Of a stretch of 16,209 nt of DNA, positions 1 to 6,215 are shown one piece after another. How positions within the stretch are numbered: the stretch's first letter is position 1; each line of letters begins with the position of its first letter. The notes under the pieces are model-generated. The model was not told where the DNA came from. It worked only from the letters and a program-made list of their open reading frames with translations, and searched no databases. The position numbers were made by a program, and so were the translations under genes. Source of the stretch: Clostridia bacterium (GTDB lineage: Bacteria > Bacillota_A > Clostridia > Christensenellales > Aristaeellaceae). The stretch spans positions 1 through 16,209 of the forward strand of contig JAFQGN010000270.1 of assembly GCA_017398245.1 (NCBI GenBank), read 5' to 3'.

Positions 1-52
1 AAAAGACGCGTTTTTTCCGCTGAATCCGGTTTTTTCAAAAATCCGTTGTCGC

Positions 53-74
53 AAAAAGGCGCTTAAAGCGCCTT
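53..74 (-). terminator. Second (distal) terminator behind ylmC
   Basis: Read on the minus strand, AAGGCGC and GCGCCTT (7 bp) enclose a 5-nt loop and are followed by five T. The hairpin lies just beyond a stronger terminator, so it probably backs up termination of sigG/ylmC transcripts. On the plus strand there is no T-run, so it is unlikely to serve a gene arriving from the left. Confidence 0.6.
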
Positions 75-106
75 AAATGGTCGTTTTTTGCACGTTTTTG
101 CACTGT

Positions 107-141
107 AAAAATGTCCCGTTTTTGGGAAAAACGGGACATTT
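107..141 (-). terminator. Intrinsic terminator of ylmC, overlapping its stop codon
   Basis: Positions 109-123 and 127-141 form a perfect 15-bp stem with a GGG loop. On the minus strand the stem is followed by TTTT. The outer edge of the stem includes the ylmC stop codon (140-142), so the gene ends inside its own terminator. Confidence 0.85.
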
Positions 142-394
142 AGGGCAGGTCTGCGGCGTCGATATCGACCAAAATCACATCATCGCCGATGCGCCGGATG
201 CGATCCCAAGGGATTGCGCAGCCGTCCCGCTCGGGCTTGAGAAACCGCCAGAGGCTACTCTGCCCCGGTACGACGATCGCCTCGATCCACGCTTTTTCGC
301 TGCCGTATTGCAGCACCAGATCGACCGGCCTGCCCAGCCGGCGCCCGTCGCTGATGCTGATCACATCTTTTTGTTTGAGCTCGCCGAATGTCAT
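140..394 (-). CDS. ylmC: YlmC/YmxH family PRC-barrel sporulation protein
   Basis: A small protein of 84 residues beginning MTFGELKQKDVISISDGRRL. It has the single PRC-barrel-like fold pattern of the YlmC/YmxH family: a short strand-rich protein with a D-G-x-x-L/I-G segment, a central 'W..AIVVPG' stretch, and 'IPWDRIRRIGDDVILVD' at the end. The molecular role of this family is not established. Members commonly sit directly downstream of sigG in spore formers, as here (178 bp after sigG, same strand). The start at 394 is set by GGGAGG seven bases upstream. A weak SigG-like element may lie just before it (AGAACA, 18 bp, TATACTG on the minus strand), but that match is poor. Family assignment rests on sequence pattern plus the sigG neighbour. 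Confidence 0.82.
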   Translation of the reverse strand: MTFGELKQKDVISISDGRRLGRPVDLVLQYGSEKAWIEAIVVPGQSSLWRFLKPERDGCAIPWDRIRRIGDDVILVDIDAADLP

Positions 395-572
395 GAAATC
401 GCCTCCCGGGGCAGTATATGCCGCGGAAGGCTTCGGTGTTCTGCGATCCCTGTTTGGCTGCAGCCGGGTACAAGGGAAAACAGCCTTTGCATGCGCGATT
501 TCGGTTTGGATGATGGCCGATGAACCTCTTCAAAGCGATTTGAGCGCGGAAAACCCTTGCTTTCAGGCGCGA

Positions 573-1349
573 TCACTGCACATAACGGCGCATTTGAACG
601 AGCGCGGCCTTTTCCAGCCGGGAGACCTGCGCCTGCGAGATGCCGATCTCCTCGGCCACCTCCATTTGCGTCCGGCCCTGAAAAAAGCGGCGGCTGATGA
701 TGGTGCGCTCGCGTTCGCCAAGGCGGGAAAGCGCGCGTTCGATGCAGAGGGAATCGTTCCAGTCGTCCTCGCTCACGCGCGTATCGCGCACCTGATCCAT
801 CACGCAGATGGCGTCCGCGCCGTCCTGAAAGACGGGTTCGTAGAGCGAGACGGGATCCTGAATGGCATCGAGGGCGGCGGATACTTCCTCCGCGCTGCTT
901 TCGATGCGCGATGCGATCTCGGCGATGGAGGGCTCGCGCCCGAGCGAATAGACGAGCTGGTCCCGCGCGCGCAGGGCGCGATAGGCGGTATCGCGCATGG
1001 AACGGCTGACCCGGATGGGGTTGTTGTCGCGCAGATACCGCCGGATCTCGCCGATGATCATGGGCACGGCATAGGTGGAAAAGCGCACGTTCTGGCCGAT
1101 ATCAAAATTATCGATGGCCTTCATCAGCCCGATGCAGCCGACCTGAAAGAGGTCGTCCGCGCTGTCGCAGCGGTTTTGAAAGCGCTTGATGACGCTCAGA
1201 ACGAGCCTGAGATTACCGGTGATGCATTCTTCGCGCGCGTTCGGGTCTCCCTGACGGATGCGGGGGAAGAGCTCGCGCATGCGTTCGTTTTTGAGCACGG
1301 GCAGGGAAGACGTGTCCACGCCGCTGATCGAAACTTTCTGGCATATCAT
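573..1349 (-). CDS. sigG: RNA polymerase sporulation sigma factor SigG (late forespore)
   Basis: A 258-residue sigma-70 family factor that directs forespore RNA polymerase to late forespore genes. Hallmarks are the SigG-type N-terminus 'VDTSSLPVLKNERMRELF', region 2 'GNLRLVLSVIKRF' and 'DDLFQVGCIGLMKAIDNFD', the near-invariant 'FSTYAVPMIIGEIRRYLRDN' followed by 'NPIRVSRSMRD', 'LDAIQDPVSLYEP' in region 3, and the region 4 helix-turn-helix 'TQMEVAEEIGISQAQVSRLE'. Length matches the Bacillus protein. The start has GGAGGTG (1357-1363) seven bases upstream. A SigG/SigF-like promoter precedes it, consistent with the autoregulation known for sigG. It is followed by ylmC as in many Bacillota. The usual upstream neighbours spoIIGA and sigE are not next to it; a divergent diguanylate cyclase gene is there instead. 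Confidence 0.97.
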   Translation of the reverse strand: MICQKVSISGVDTSSLPVLKNERMRELFPRIRQGDPNAREECITGNLRLVLSVIKRFQNRCDSADDLFQVGCIGLMKAIDNFDIGQNVRFSTYAVPMIIGEIRRYLRDNNPIRVSRSMRDTAYRALRARDQLVYSLGREPSIAEIASRIESSAEEVSAALDAIQDPVSLYEPVFQDGADAICVMDQVRDTRVSEDDWNDSLCIERALSRLGERERTIISRRFFQGRTQMEVAEEIGISQAQVSRLEKAALVQMRRYVQ

Positions 1350-1374
1350 GTCCGTACACCTCCGTTACAGAGCA

Positions 1375-1405
1375 CAGTATCGGCCGGCGCGGGCGCGTCT
1401 ATGCA
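1375..1405 (-). promoter_or_regulatory. SigG/SigF-like promoter of sigG
   Basis: On the minus strand, TGCATA (1400-1405) is followed after 18 bp by GATACTG (1375-1381). This resembles the known forespore consensus TGAATA and CATACTA (5/6 and 5/7 matches). The predicted start lies about 20 bp before the sigG start codon. A similar element with the same -35 and the same spacing precedes the coat protein gene, which strengthens the call. Confidence 0.55.
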
Positions 1406-1465
1406 CATTCGGCGTGTACGCAAAGGGCAGGTAAGTTCAGGAAAAGGCCGAATTTCTGGAAATGC

Positions 1466-1495
1466 TTGACAGATGGGCGGCGCAGCGGATAGGAT
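1466..1495 (+). promoter_or_regulatory. Putative SigA promoter of the diguanylate cyclase gene
   Basis: A perfect TTGACA (1466-1471) is followed after 18 bp by TAGGAT (1490-1495, 4/6 match to TATAAT). Transcription would start near 1502, shortly before the ribosome site at 1519. This promoter lies inside the longest open frame and supports the shorter start of the protein. Confidence 0.5.
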
Positions 1496-1533
1496 GGAGG
1501 AAAGATGGTACCCCGATGAGGAGGAGTGTTTTT

Positions 1534-3363
1534 ATGCGCAGAAAGATACTGGCTGGGCCGCGGAAGATATGGATCGGATTTGCAGCGGCGGCCGTTTTGC
1601 TGACGATATCCTTCTGCCTGCTCGCGTTTCTTTCGCAAAGCGTGCTGCAGGGCAGCTCGAATTACCGGCTGATGGAGCTGCTGGAAAACCGGCGCACGGC
1701 GGTGATGAGCAGCATCGCCACGCAGCAGGAGGGCATTGCCGCCTGCGCGCGCAAAACCGGCGAGCAGCAGGGCAGCATGGAAGAGCTGGTGAAGGAGCTG
1801 CCCGCGCTGTTTTATGAGATGACCGCGGCGGACAAGGTGGCCCTGACGGGGCTGGACGGCATCGGCGTGAATGTGCACGGGAACGCGGCGGATGTAAGCG
1901 CCACGGAGGCGTATGAAAAGATCGTCGCCGGTGCGGACAGCGCGGTGGGCATATACGAGGAGCCCGACGGGGACGGCGTGAGCTTTCTGATGCTGCACGC
2001 GGTGGAACGGGGAGGCGAGCGCGAGTTCATCCTTGCGGCGGCGTATGAAATTGAGGATATCAGCGAATATCTTCTGCGCGGGGCGAACGGCGTGAACGAC
2101 GCATGCTTGCTGATCGACCGGAAGGGCGACGTGCTGATGCGCACCGAGCGCACGGAAAATTGGAGCAATCTGATCGACCGGATCGAATACGACGATGCAT
2201 CCAACGCGCAAAGCGCGCAGCAGATGCAACGGCTGCTGGCGGCGGAACATTCCGGCGTGGTGCCGTATGAGTATTATGGAGAGAAATGGTACTGCGCGTT
2301 TACGGAACTTGGGCTGAACGACTGGCTGCTGGCGTACCGCGTGAACGCGATGGAGCTGGAATATGTGCAGGGCGCTTTGCACACGTATCAGGGCGTTTTG
2401 TATCTGGTGCTGCTGGCGATTCTGATTGGCCTGGCCGTCATGTTCGGCCTGCGCGACGAGCGCATGCGCCGCGACAGAAGGCTGGACGAGCAGAACCTGC
2501 GCGCGGGGCGTGAATGCCTGCGGATACTGGGCGGGCACCCGGGCGCGATCCTTTGCGATACCGACCTGCGCACGAACAAGACGTATTTGTATGGTAACTA
2601 CATGACGGTGCTCGGGCGCGACCCGGTGCTGACGAATTTCCCGTTTGACGCGGCGCGCGTGGGCATGATCGGCGAGGAGGACGCAAAGCGCATCGCCGAG
2701 GCCGTGGACAAGACTAAGCGGGGCATGGAAGGCGCGCAGACGGACATCACCGTGCGCAATGCCGACGGGCAAATGCGCTGGTGCAGGCTGAGGGCATATG
2801 TGATGCGCGATGAAAACGGCGAGGCGTTCCGCGTGATCTGCCGGATCGTGGATCAGAAGGAAAATGCAGGCGCTTCTGAACCGGTACAGACCGGCGCGGA
2901 CGAGGCAGGGCTGATGAGCAGGCATGCCGCGCAGGCGATGATGGACGAAAAGATCCGCATGGGAAGCTGCGCGATGCTGCTGGTCGATATCGACAATTCC
3001 TCGCGTCTGGCGGAAAAATTCGGCAATGAACAGAGCGAGAAGATCATGGCGAAAATCGGCGAGGAGCTGACGAAGAAAGCGGCGCCGGGCGAGATCGTTG
3101 CGCGGCTGGGCGGAGACGAATTCGCTATCCTTGTGACCGGCACGCCCGAGGAAAGCGCGCTGCGGGAACGCTCCGAGCGCGTGCAGGCGCTGGTGGCCAA
3201 GGTGGGCGATGAATTCGACGCGCCGCTGACGGCCTCGGTCGGTTCGGCGGTGGCTGATAAGGAGACGCAGAGCTTTGACGAATTGTATTTCCGGGCGGAT
3301 ACGGCGCAGTACATGGCCAAGCAGAGCGGGCGCAAAAAGGCGCTGATCTATCGGGAAGACTGA
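1534..3363 (+). CDS. Membrane-anchored PAS-GGDEF diguanylate cyclase
   Basis: A 609-residue sensor that should make cyclic di-GMP from two GTP. Order of parts: an N-terminal membrane helix (about residues 11-33, 'IWIGFAAAAVLLTISF'), an extracytoplasmic region of about 250 residues that looks Cache-like, a second helix ('LYLVLLAILIGLAVMFGL'), a cytoplasmic PAS-like domain ending 'RVICRIVDQKE', and a C-terminal GGDEF domain. The GGDEF domain has 'LLVDIDNSSRLAEKFG', the active-site loop 'RLGGDEFAIL' and 'AKQSGR'. No RxxD inhibitory site stands at the usual position before GGDEF (the residues there are APGE), so product inhibition may be missing. The start at 1534 is chosen because AGGAGG (1519-1524) is nine bases upstream; longer in-frame starts at 1516 and 1462 lack this and overlap the promoter. 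The ligand of the outer domain is unknown. Its place between sigG and a coat gene suggests a link to sporulation, which is inference. Confidence 0.9.
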   Translation: MRRKILAGPRKIWIGFAAAAVLLTISFCLLAFLSQSVLQGSSNYRLMELLENRRTAVMSSIATQQEGIAACARKTGEQQGSMEELVKELPALFYEMTAADKVALTGLDGIGVNVHGNAADVSATEAYEKIVAGADSAVGIYEEPDGDGVSFLMLHAVERGGEREFILAAAYEIEDISEYLLRGANGVNDACLLIDRKGDVLMRTERTENWSNLIDRIEYDDASNAQSAQQMQRLLAAEHSGVVPYEYYGEKWYCAFTELGLNDWLLAYRVNAMELEYVQGALHTYQGVLYLVLLAILIGLAVMFGLRDERMRRDRRLDEQNLRAGRECLRILGGHPGAILCDTDLRTNKTYLYGNYMTVLGRDPVLTNFPFDAARVGMIGEEDAKRIAEAVDKTKRGMEGAQTDITVRNADGQMRWCRLRAYVMRDENGEAFRVICRIVDQKENAGASEPVQTGADEAGLMSRHAAQAMMDEKIRMGSCAMLLVDIDNSSRLAEKFGNEQSEKIMAKIGEELTKKAAPGEIVARLGGDEFAILVTGTPEESALRERSERVQALVAKVGDEFDAPLTASVGSAVADKETQSFDELYFRADTAQYMAKQSGRKKALIYRED

Positions 3364-3365
3364 AA

Positions 3366-3396
3366 TGCATAAGCGTTGCCTCGGGCGGACATACTC
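3366..3396 (+). promoter_or_regulatory. SigG-like promoter of the coat protein gene
   Basis: TGCATA (3366-3371), 18 bp, then CATACTC (3390-3396) match the forespore SigG consensus at 5/6 and 6/7. The -35 box and spacing are identical to those found before sigG. Transcription would begin near 3402-3404, giving a very short leader that starts at or in the GAGGTG ribosome site. Confidence 0.5.
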
Positions 3397-3413
3397 TGCC
3401 CGAGGTGATTTTT
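3379..3413 (+). terminator. Hairpin ending the diguanylate cyclase transcript and masking the next ribosome site
   Basis: CCTCGGGC (3379-3386) and GCCCGAGG (3398-3405) form a perfect 8-bp stem with an 11-nt loop. TGA and then five T (3409-3413) follow. It can act as a terminator. Its 3' arm also contains the GAGG of the coat gene's ribosome site, so in a read-through transcript that site would be paired. Confidence 0.55.
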
Positions 3414-3863
3414 ATGATGCCGCTTACCCCGAAGGAATCCTCTTTGCTCAAGGACCTGCACACGCAGGAGCAGCTTTGCGTGGAAAAGTACAATAAGTAT
3501 GCCGCGCAGGCCTGCGACGGACAGCTGGCGAACCTGTTCACGCAGATCGCCCAGAAGGAAACGACCCACATGCAGACCATCGAGGGGCTGGAAAACGGGA
3601 TGCTGCCCAATATGAACGGCGGCGAGACGCCCGTGAACACCAATTTCACCCCGGGCACCTGCATGCCGGAACAGAAAAAACAGGACCAGTATCTTTGCGA
3701 AGACGCGCTGGCGACGGAAAAACACGTCTCTTCCGCCTATGATACCTGCATTTTTGAGTTCCGCGACAGCGCCGTGCGCGATGCGCTCAACCATATTCAG
3801 AAGGAAGAGCAGCAGCACGGCGAGTATATCTATCAGTACATGAGCCAGAACGGAATGTATTGA
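3414..3863 (+). CDS. CotF-like spore coat protein (ferritin-like fold)
   Basis: A protein of about 149 residues of the Coat F family. The pattern is a helical bundle: 'LTPKESSLLKDLHTQEQLC' then 'KYNKYAAQACDGQLANLF', 'QKETTHMQTIE' with the ferritin-like E-x-x-H, a proline/asparagine-rich linker ('NMNGGETPVNTNFTPG'), then 'DALATEKHVSSAYDTCIFEF' and 'IQKEEQQHGEYIYQYM'. Related proteins are part of, or recruited to, the spore coat; no enzymatic role is known. Start choice: GAGGTG (3402-3407) leaves 6 bases to ATG at 3414 and 9 to ATG at 3417. The GTG at 3405 overlaps the ribosome site and is unlikely. It follows the diguanylate cyclase by 50 bp and has its own SigG-like promoter, which fits expression in the spore. 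Confidence 0.85.
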   Translation: MMPLTPKESSLLKDLHTQEQLCVEKYNKYAAQACDGQLANLFTQIAQKETTHMQTIEGLENGMLPNMNGGETPVNTNFTPGTCMPEQKKQDQYLCEDALATEKHVSSAYDTCIFEFRDSAVRDALNHIQKEEQQHGEYIYQYMSQNGMY

Positions 3864-3887
3864 GCGGAGGACATATCCTTTCGCGAG

Positions 3888-3929
3888 GGAGCGCTTTCAT
3901 TAAAAGGAGGCGCTCCGTTCGTTTTTTTT
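3888..3929 (+). terminator. Intrinsic terminator after the coat protein gene
   Basis: GGAGCGC (3888-3894) and GCGCTCC (3910-3916) form a 7-bp stem with a 15-nt loop. After a few bases comes a run of eight T (3922-3929). It separates the coat gene from sigK, so sigK should have its own promoter between about 3930 and 4010; I could not identify one with confidence. Confidence 0.7.
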
Positions 3930-4022
3930 GGAGGGATTTGGCTCGTGTGGAGAGGTGTTTTTCCTGCAAATCCGGTTTCTGTCGTTCCTCATCGCATAGC
4001 CTTGAAGGAAGGAGGGATAGAA

Positions 4023-4712
4023 ATGTTGGAGATATTGATGGCGATTCTGGAGGGGCTCTGGCCGCTGTTTGCGCATTTGTCGGGCCGTTCCTCGTTCCCG
4101 AAGCCGCTGGGCGCGCAGGAGGAAAAGGAGCTGGTGGAGAGGATGCTGCAGGGAGACAGCGAGGCGGCGCGACTTTTGACAGAACACAATTTGCGGCTGG
4201 TGGCGCACATTGCCAAAAAGTATGCCGCGCCGGGAACGGACAGCGACGATTTGGTGTCGGTCGGCTCGATCGGGCTGATGAAGGCGGTTTCGACATTCCG
4301 GCCGGAGAGCGGGAAGCTCAGCGCGTATGCAGCAAGGTGTGTGGAAAATGAAATGCTGATGTATCTGCGCAGGGAGAAAAAGACGAAGATGGACGTTTCG
4401 CTGAGTGAGCCGATCGGTTCGGACAAGGAGGGGAACGAAATATTGCTGACGGATCTGCTGGGCACGGAGCCGGACATGGTGCCCAGACAGGTGGAGGACG
4501 ACATAGAAGCGGCGCGGGCGCTTCGGCAAATGGAAAATGTTCTTACAAAAAGGGAGAGGACGGTGGTACGGCTGCGCACGGGGCTTGCGGACGGCGTGCC
4601 GAGGGCGCAGCATGAGGTGGCCGCGGCGCTGGGGATCTCGCGCTCGTATGTTTCGCGAATTGAGAAAAAAGCGCTGGAAAAGCTGCGCAGGGCGCTGGAA
4701 ACGGGCAAATGA
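4023..4712 (+). CDS. sigK: RNA polymerase sporulation sigma factor SigK (late mother cell)
   Basis: A 229-residue sigma factor for late mother-cell genes. Diagnostic stretches are 'FPKPLGAQEEKELVERM', 'LLTEHNLRLVAHIAKKY', 'DDLVSVGSIGLMKAVSTF', 'SAYAARCVENEMLMYLR', 'KKTKMDVSLSEPIGSDKEGN' and the helix-turn-helix 'ALGISRSYVSRIEKKALEKL'. The N-terminal stretch of about 18 residues ('MLEILMAILEGLWPLFAH') before the conserved FPKPL is hydrophobic. It aligns in position with the pro-sequence of Bacillus pro-SigK, which is removed by SpoIVFB. The start at 4023 is set by GGAGG at 4011-4015, seven bases upstream; an in-frame start at 3945 would add an implausible tail. The gene is whole, with no skin-type insertion. 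It sits only 2.7 kb from sigG, on the opposite strand. Confidence 0.95.
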   Translation: MLEILMAILEGLWPLFAHLSGRSSFPKPLGAQEEKELVERMLQGDSEAARLLTEHNLRLVAHIAKKYAAPGTDSDDLVSVGSIGLMKAVSTFRPESGKLSAYAARCVENEMLMYLRREKKTKMDVSLSEPIGSDKEGNEILLTDLLGTEPDMVPRQVEDDIEAARALRQMENVLTKRERTVVRLRTGLADGVPRAQHEVAAALGISRSYVSRIEKKALEKLRRALETGK

Positions 4713-4726
4713 AACAGTTATGTCAT

Positions 4727-4755
4727 TTGACAGGGCTTTAGGTGTGTGTTAAAAT
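4727..4755 (+). promoter_or_regulatory. SigA promoter of the rnf operon
   Basis: A perfect TTGACA (4727-4732), a 17-bp spacer and TAAAAT (4750-4755, 5/6) make the best vegetative promoter in the window. It starts 15 bp after the sigK stop codon. The predicted start near 4762 leaves an untranslated leader of roughly 110 nt before rnfC. Confidence 0.75.
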
Positions 4756-4773
4756 TTTATTTAGGATAGAATG

Positions 4774-4820
4774 TGCATTTTGTTGCTTCGGGATGGCAGA
4801 ACCCGGAGCGGCAAAATGCA
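4774..4820 (+). promoter_or_regulatory. Long stem-loop in the rnf leader
   Basis: The arms 4774-4792 (TGCATTTTGTTGCTTCGGG) and 4802-4820 (CCCGGAGCGGCAAAATGCA) pair over 19 bp, with three G-U pairs and a 9-nt loop. No T-run follows, so it is not a normal terminator. A second small hairpin, GGGGC-GACG-GCCCC, lies shortly after it and before the rnfC ribosome site. I do not recognise a known riboswitch class. A regulatory or mRNA-stabilising role is inference. Confidence 0.5.
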
Positions 4821-4868
4821 TTGACACATGGAGAATAGGGGCGACGGCCCCGAAAAACAGGAAGGCTG

Positions 4869-6215
4869 GTGCGAGCTTTGGTGTTTCAAAAGAAGAGCTT
4901 CCGCGGCGGCGTGCATCCTTTGCATGGCATCCATGAAGGCAAGGGGGCGACGGCCGGAAAGCCGGTGCGCGAGTTTATTTCCGACAGCGTGGTCATTCCG
5001 ATGGCCATGCATATCGGCGCGCCGAGCAAGCCGCTGGTGAAGAAGGGAGACCGGGTGCTGGTCGGTCAGGTGATCGGCGAGCCGGTGGGCGGCCTCGGGC
5101 TGCCGGTGCACGCAAGTATTTCCGGCACGGTTACGGAAGTAGCGCTCAAGCAGCAGCTGGGCGCGCGCGCCGTGATGTGCGTATCCATCGAAAACGATTT
5201 TATGGATGAAAAGGTGGAGTGGAAGGGCCTTGGCAATGTCGAGACCTGCCCGGCTGATCAGATCATCCCGGCGATCCGCAATGCGGGCGTGTGCGGCATG
5301 GGCGGCGCGAGCTTCCCGACGCATGTGAAGCTCACTCCGCCGCCGGAGAAGAAATGCGACACCATCGTGGTCAACGGCGCGGAATGCGAGACCTATCTGA
5401 CCGCAGACCACCGCCTGATGCTCGAAACGCCGATGCGCGTGGTGGACGGCCTGCGCGCCGCCATGCGCGCGATGGGCGTGAAAAAGGGCATCATCGCCAT
5501 TGAAGACAACAAGCCCGACGCCATCGCAGCGGTGAAGGCCGCGGCGCAGGGGCGCGAGGGCGTGGAAGTGGCCGTGCTGCGCACGAAGTACCCGCAGGGC
5601 GGCGAAAAGCAGCTGATCGAAGCCACGACGAAGAGGCAGGTCCCCTCCGGCGGGCTGCCGGCAGACGCGGGCGTGATCGTGATCAACGCGGGCACGGCTG
5701 CAGCCATTGCTGACGCCGTGATCGACGGAAAGCCGCTGATCGAGCGCATTCTGACCGTGACGGGCAAGGTGCGCGAGCCTTCCAACCTGAAGGTGCGCAT
5801 CGGCACCGTGTTTATGGACATCATCGGCGCGTGCGGCGGCTACAGCGAGGAGCCGGGCAAGCTCGTCTCCGGCGGTACGATGACCGGCATCTGCGCCCCG
5901 AGCGAGGGCGTGAGCGCGGTGAAGAGCACCAGCGGCATCGTAGTACTCAACCAGAAGGAGAGCGACCTGCCGGACGAAAACCCGTGCCTGCGCTGCGGAC
6001 GCTGCGTGGACACCTGCCCGATCGGGCTCAATCCCTACCGGCTGAAGGATCTTTGCGAGGCGCATAAATTTGCCGAGGCGAAGGACGAGCATCTGATGGA
6101 CTGCATCCTGTGCGGAAGCTGTTCCTACATTTGCCCGGCGCACCGTATGCTCACGGCGAACTTTAAGATCGGCAAAGAGATGATCCAGCTTGCGGCAAGG
6201 AGGGATGCGAAATGA
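4869..6215 (+). CDS. rnfC: Rnf complex subunit RnfC (NADH-binding, two [4Fe-4S])
   Basis: RnfC is the peripheral subunit that exchanges electrons with NAD(H) in the Rnf ferredoxin:NAD+ oxidoreductase. The 448-residue frame shows 'KKSFRGGVHPLHGIHEGK' at the N-terminus, the nucleotide/flavin-binding 'GMGGASFPTHVKL' (about 143-155), 'NGAECETYLTADHRL' (169-183), the SLBB-type stretch around 'VPSGGLPADAGVIVINAGTA', and two ferredoxin-like Cys sets: C373-C376-C379-C383 and C412-C415-C418-C422. The start is uncertain. GTG 4869 is only three bases after AGGAAGG (4859-4865); TTG 4878 and GTG 4881 are alternatives 12-15 bases away. Its stop overlaps the rnfD start by four bases (ATGA), implying coupled translation. 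It is the first gene of the operon, as in clostridial rnfCDGEAB. Confidence 0.95.
   Translation: MRALVFQKKSFRGGVHPLHGIHEGKGATAGKPVREFISDSVVIPMAMHIGAPSKPLVKKGDRVLVGQVIGEPVGGLGLPVHASISGTVTEVALKQQLGARAVMCVSIENDFMDEKVEWKGLGNVETCPADQIIPAIRNAGVCGMGGASFPTHVKLTPPPEKKCDTIVVNGAECETYLTADHRLMLETPMRVVDGLRAAMRAMGVKKGIIAIEDNKPDAIAAVKAAAQGREGVEVAVLRTKYPQGGEKQLIEATTKRQVPSGGLPADAGVIVINAGTAAAIADAVIDGKPLIERILTVTGKVREPSNLKVRIGTVFMDIIGACGGYSEEPGKLVSGGTMTGICAPSEGVSAVKSTSGIVVLNQKESDLPDENPCLRCGRCVDTCPIGLNPYRLKDLCEAHKFAEAKDEHLMDCILCGSCSYICPAHRMLTANFKIGKEMIQLAARRDAK

Noticed and set aside
189..1469. 426-residue plus-strand open frame over ylmC and sigG
   Set aside because: It is the antisense of sigG, which has unmistakable sigma-factor motifs. 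GC-rich codon use leaves the opposite strand open.
1399..2925. 508-residue minus-strand open frame across the diguanylate cyclase
   Set aside because: It lies opposite a clear PAS-GGDEF coding region, is rich in His/Gln/Arg as antisense frames are, and has no recognisable domain.
4821..4826. Second TTGACA before rnfC as a promoter
   Set aside because: No -10-like hexamer lies 16-18 bp downstream; that stretch is GC-rich.
4761..6143. 460-residue minus-strand open frame opposite rnfC
   Set aside because: Antisense shadow of rnfC. The composition (His, Arg, Ala) and lack of motifs argue against a gene.
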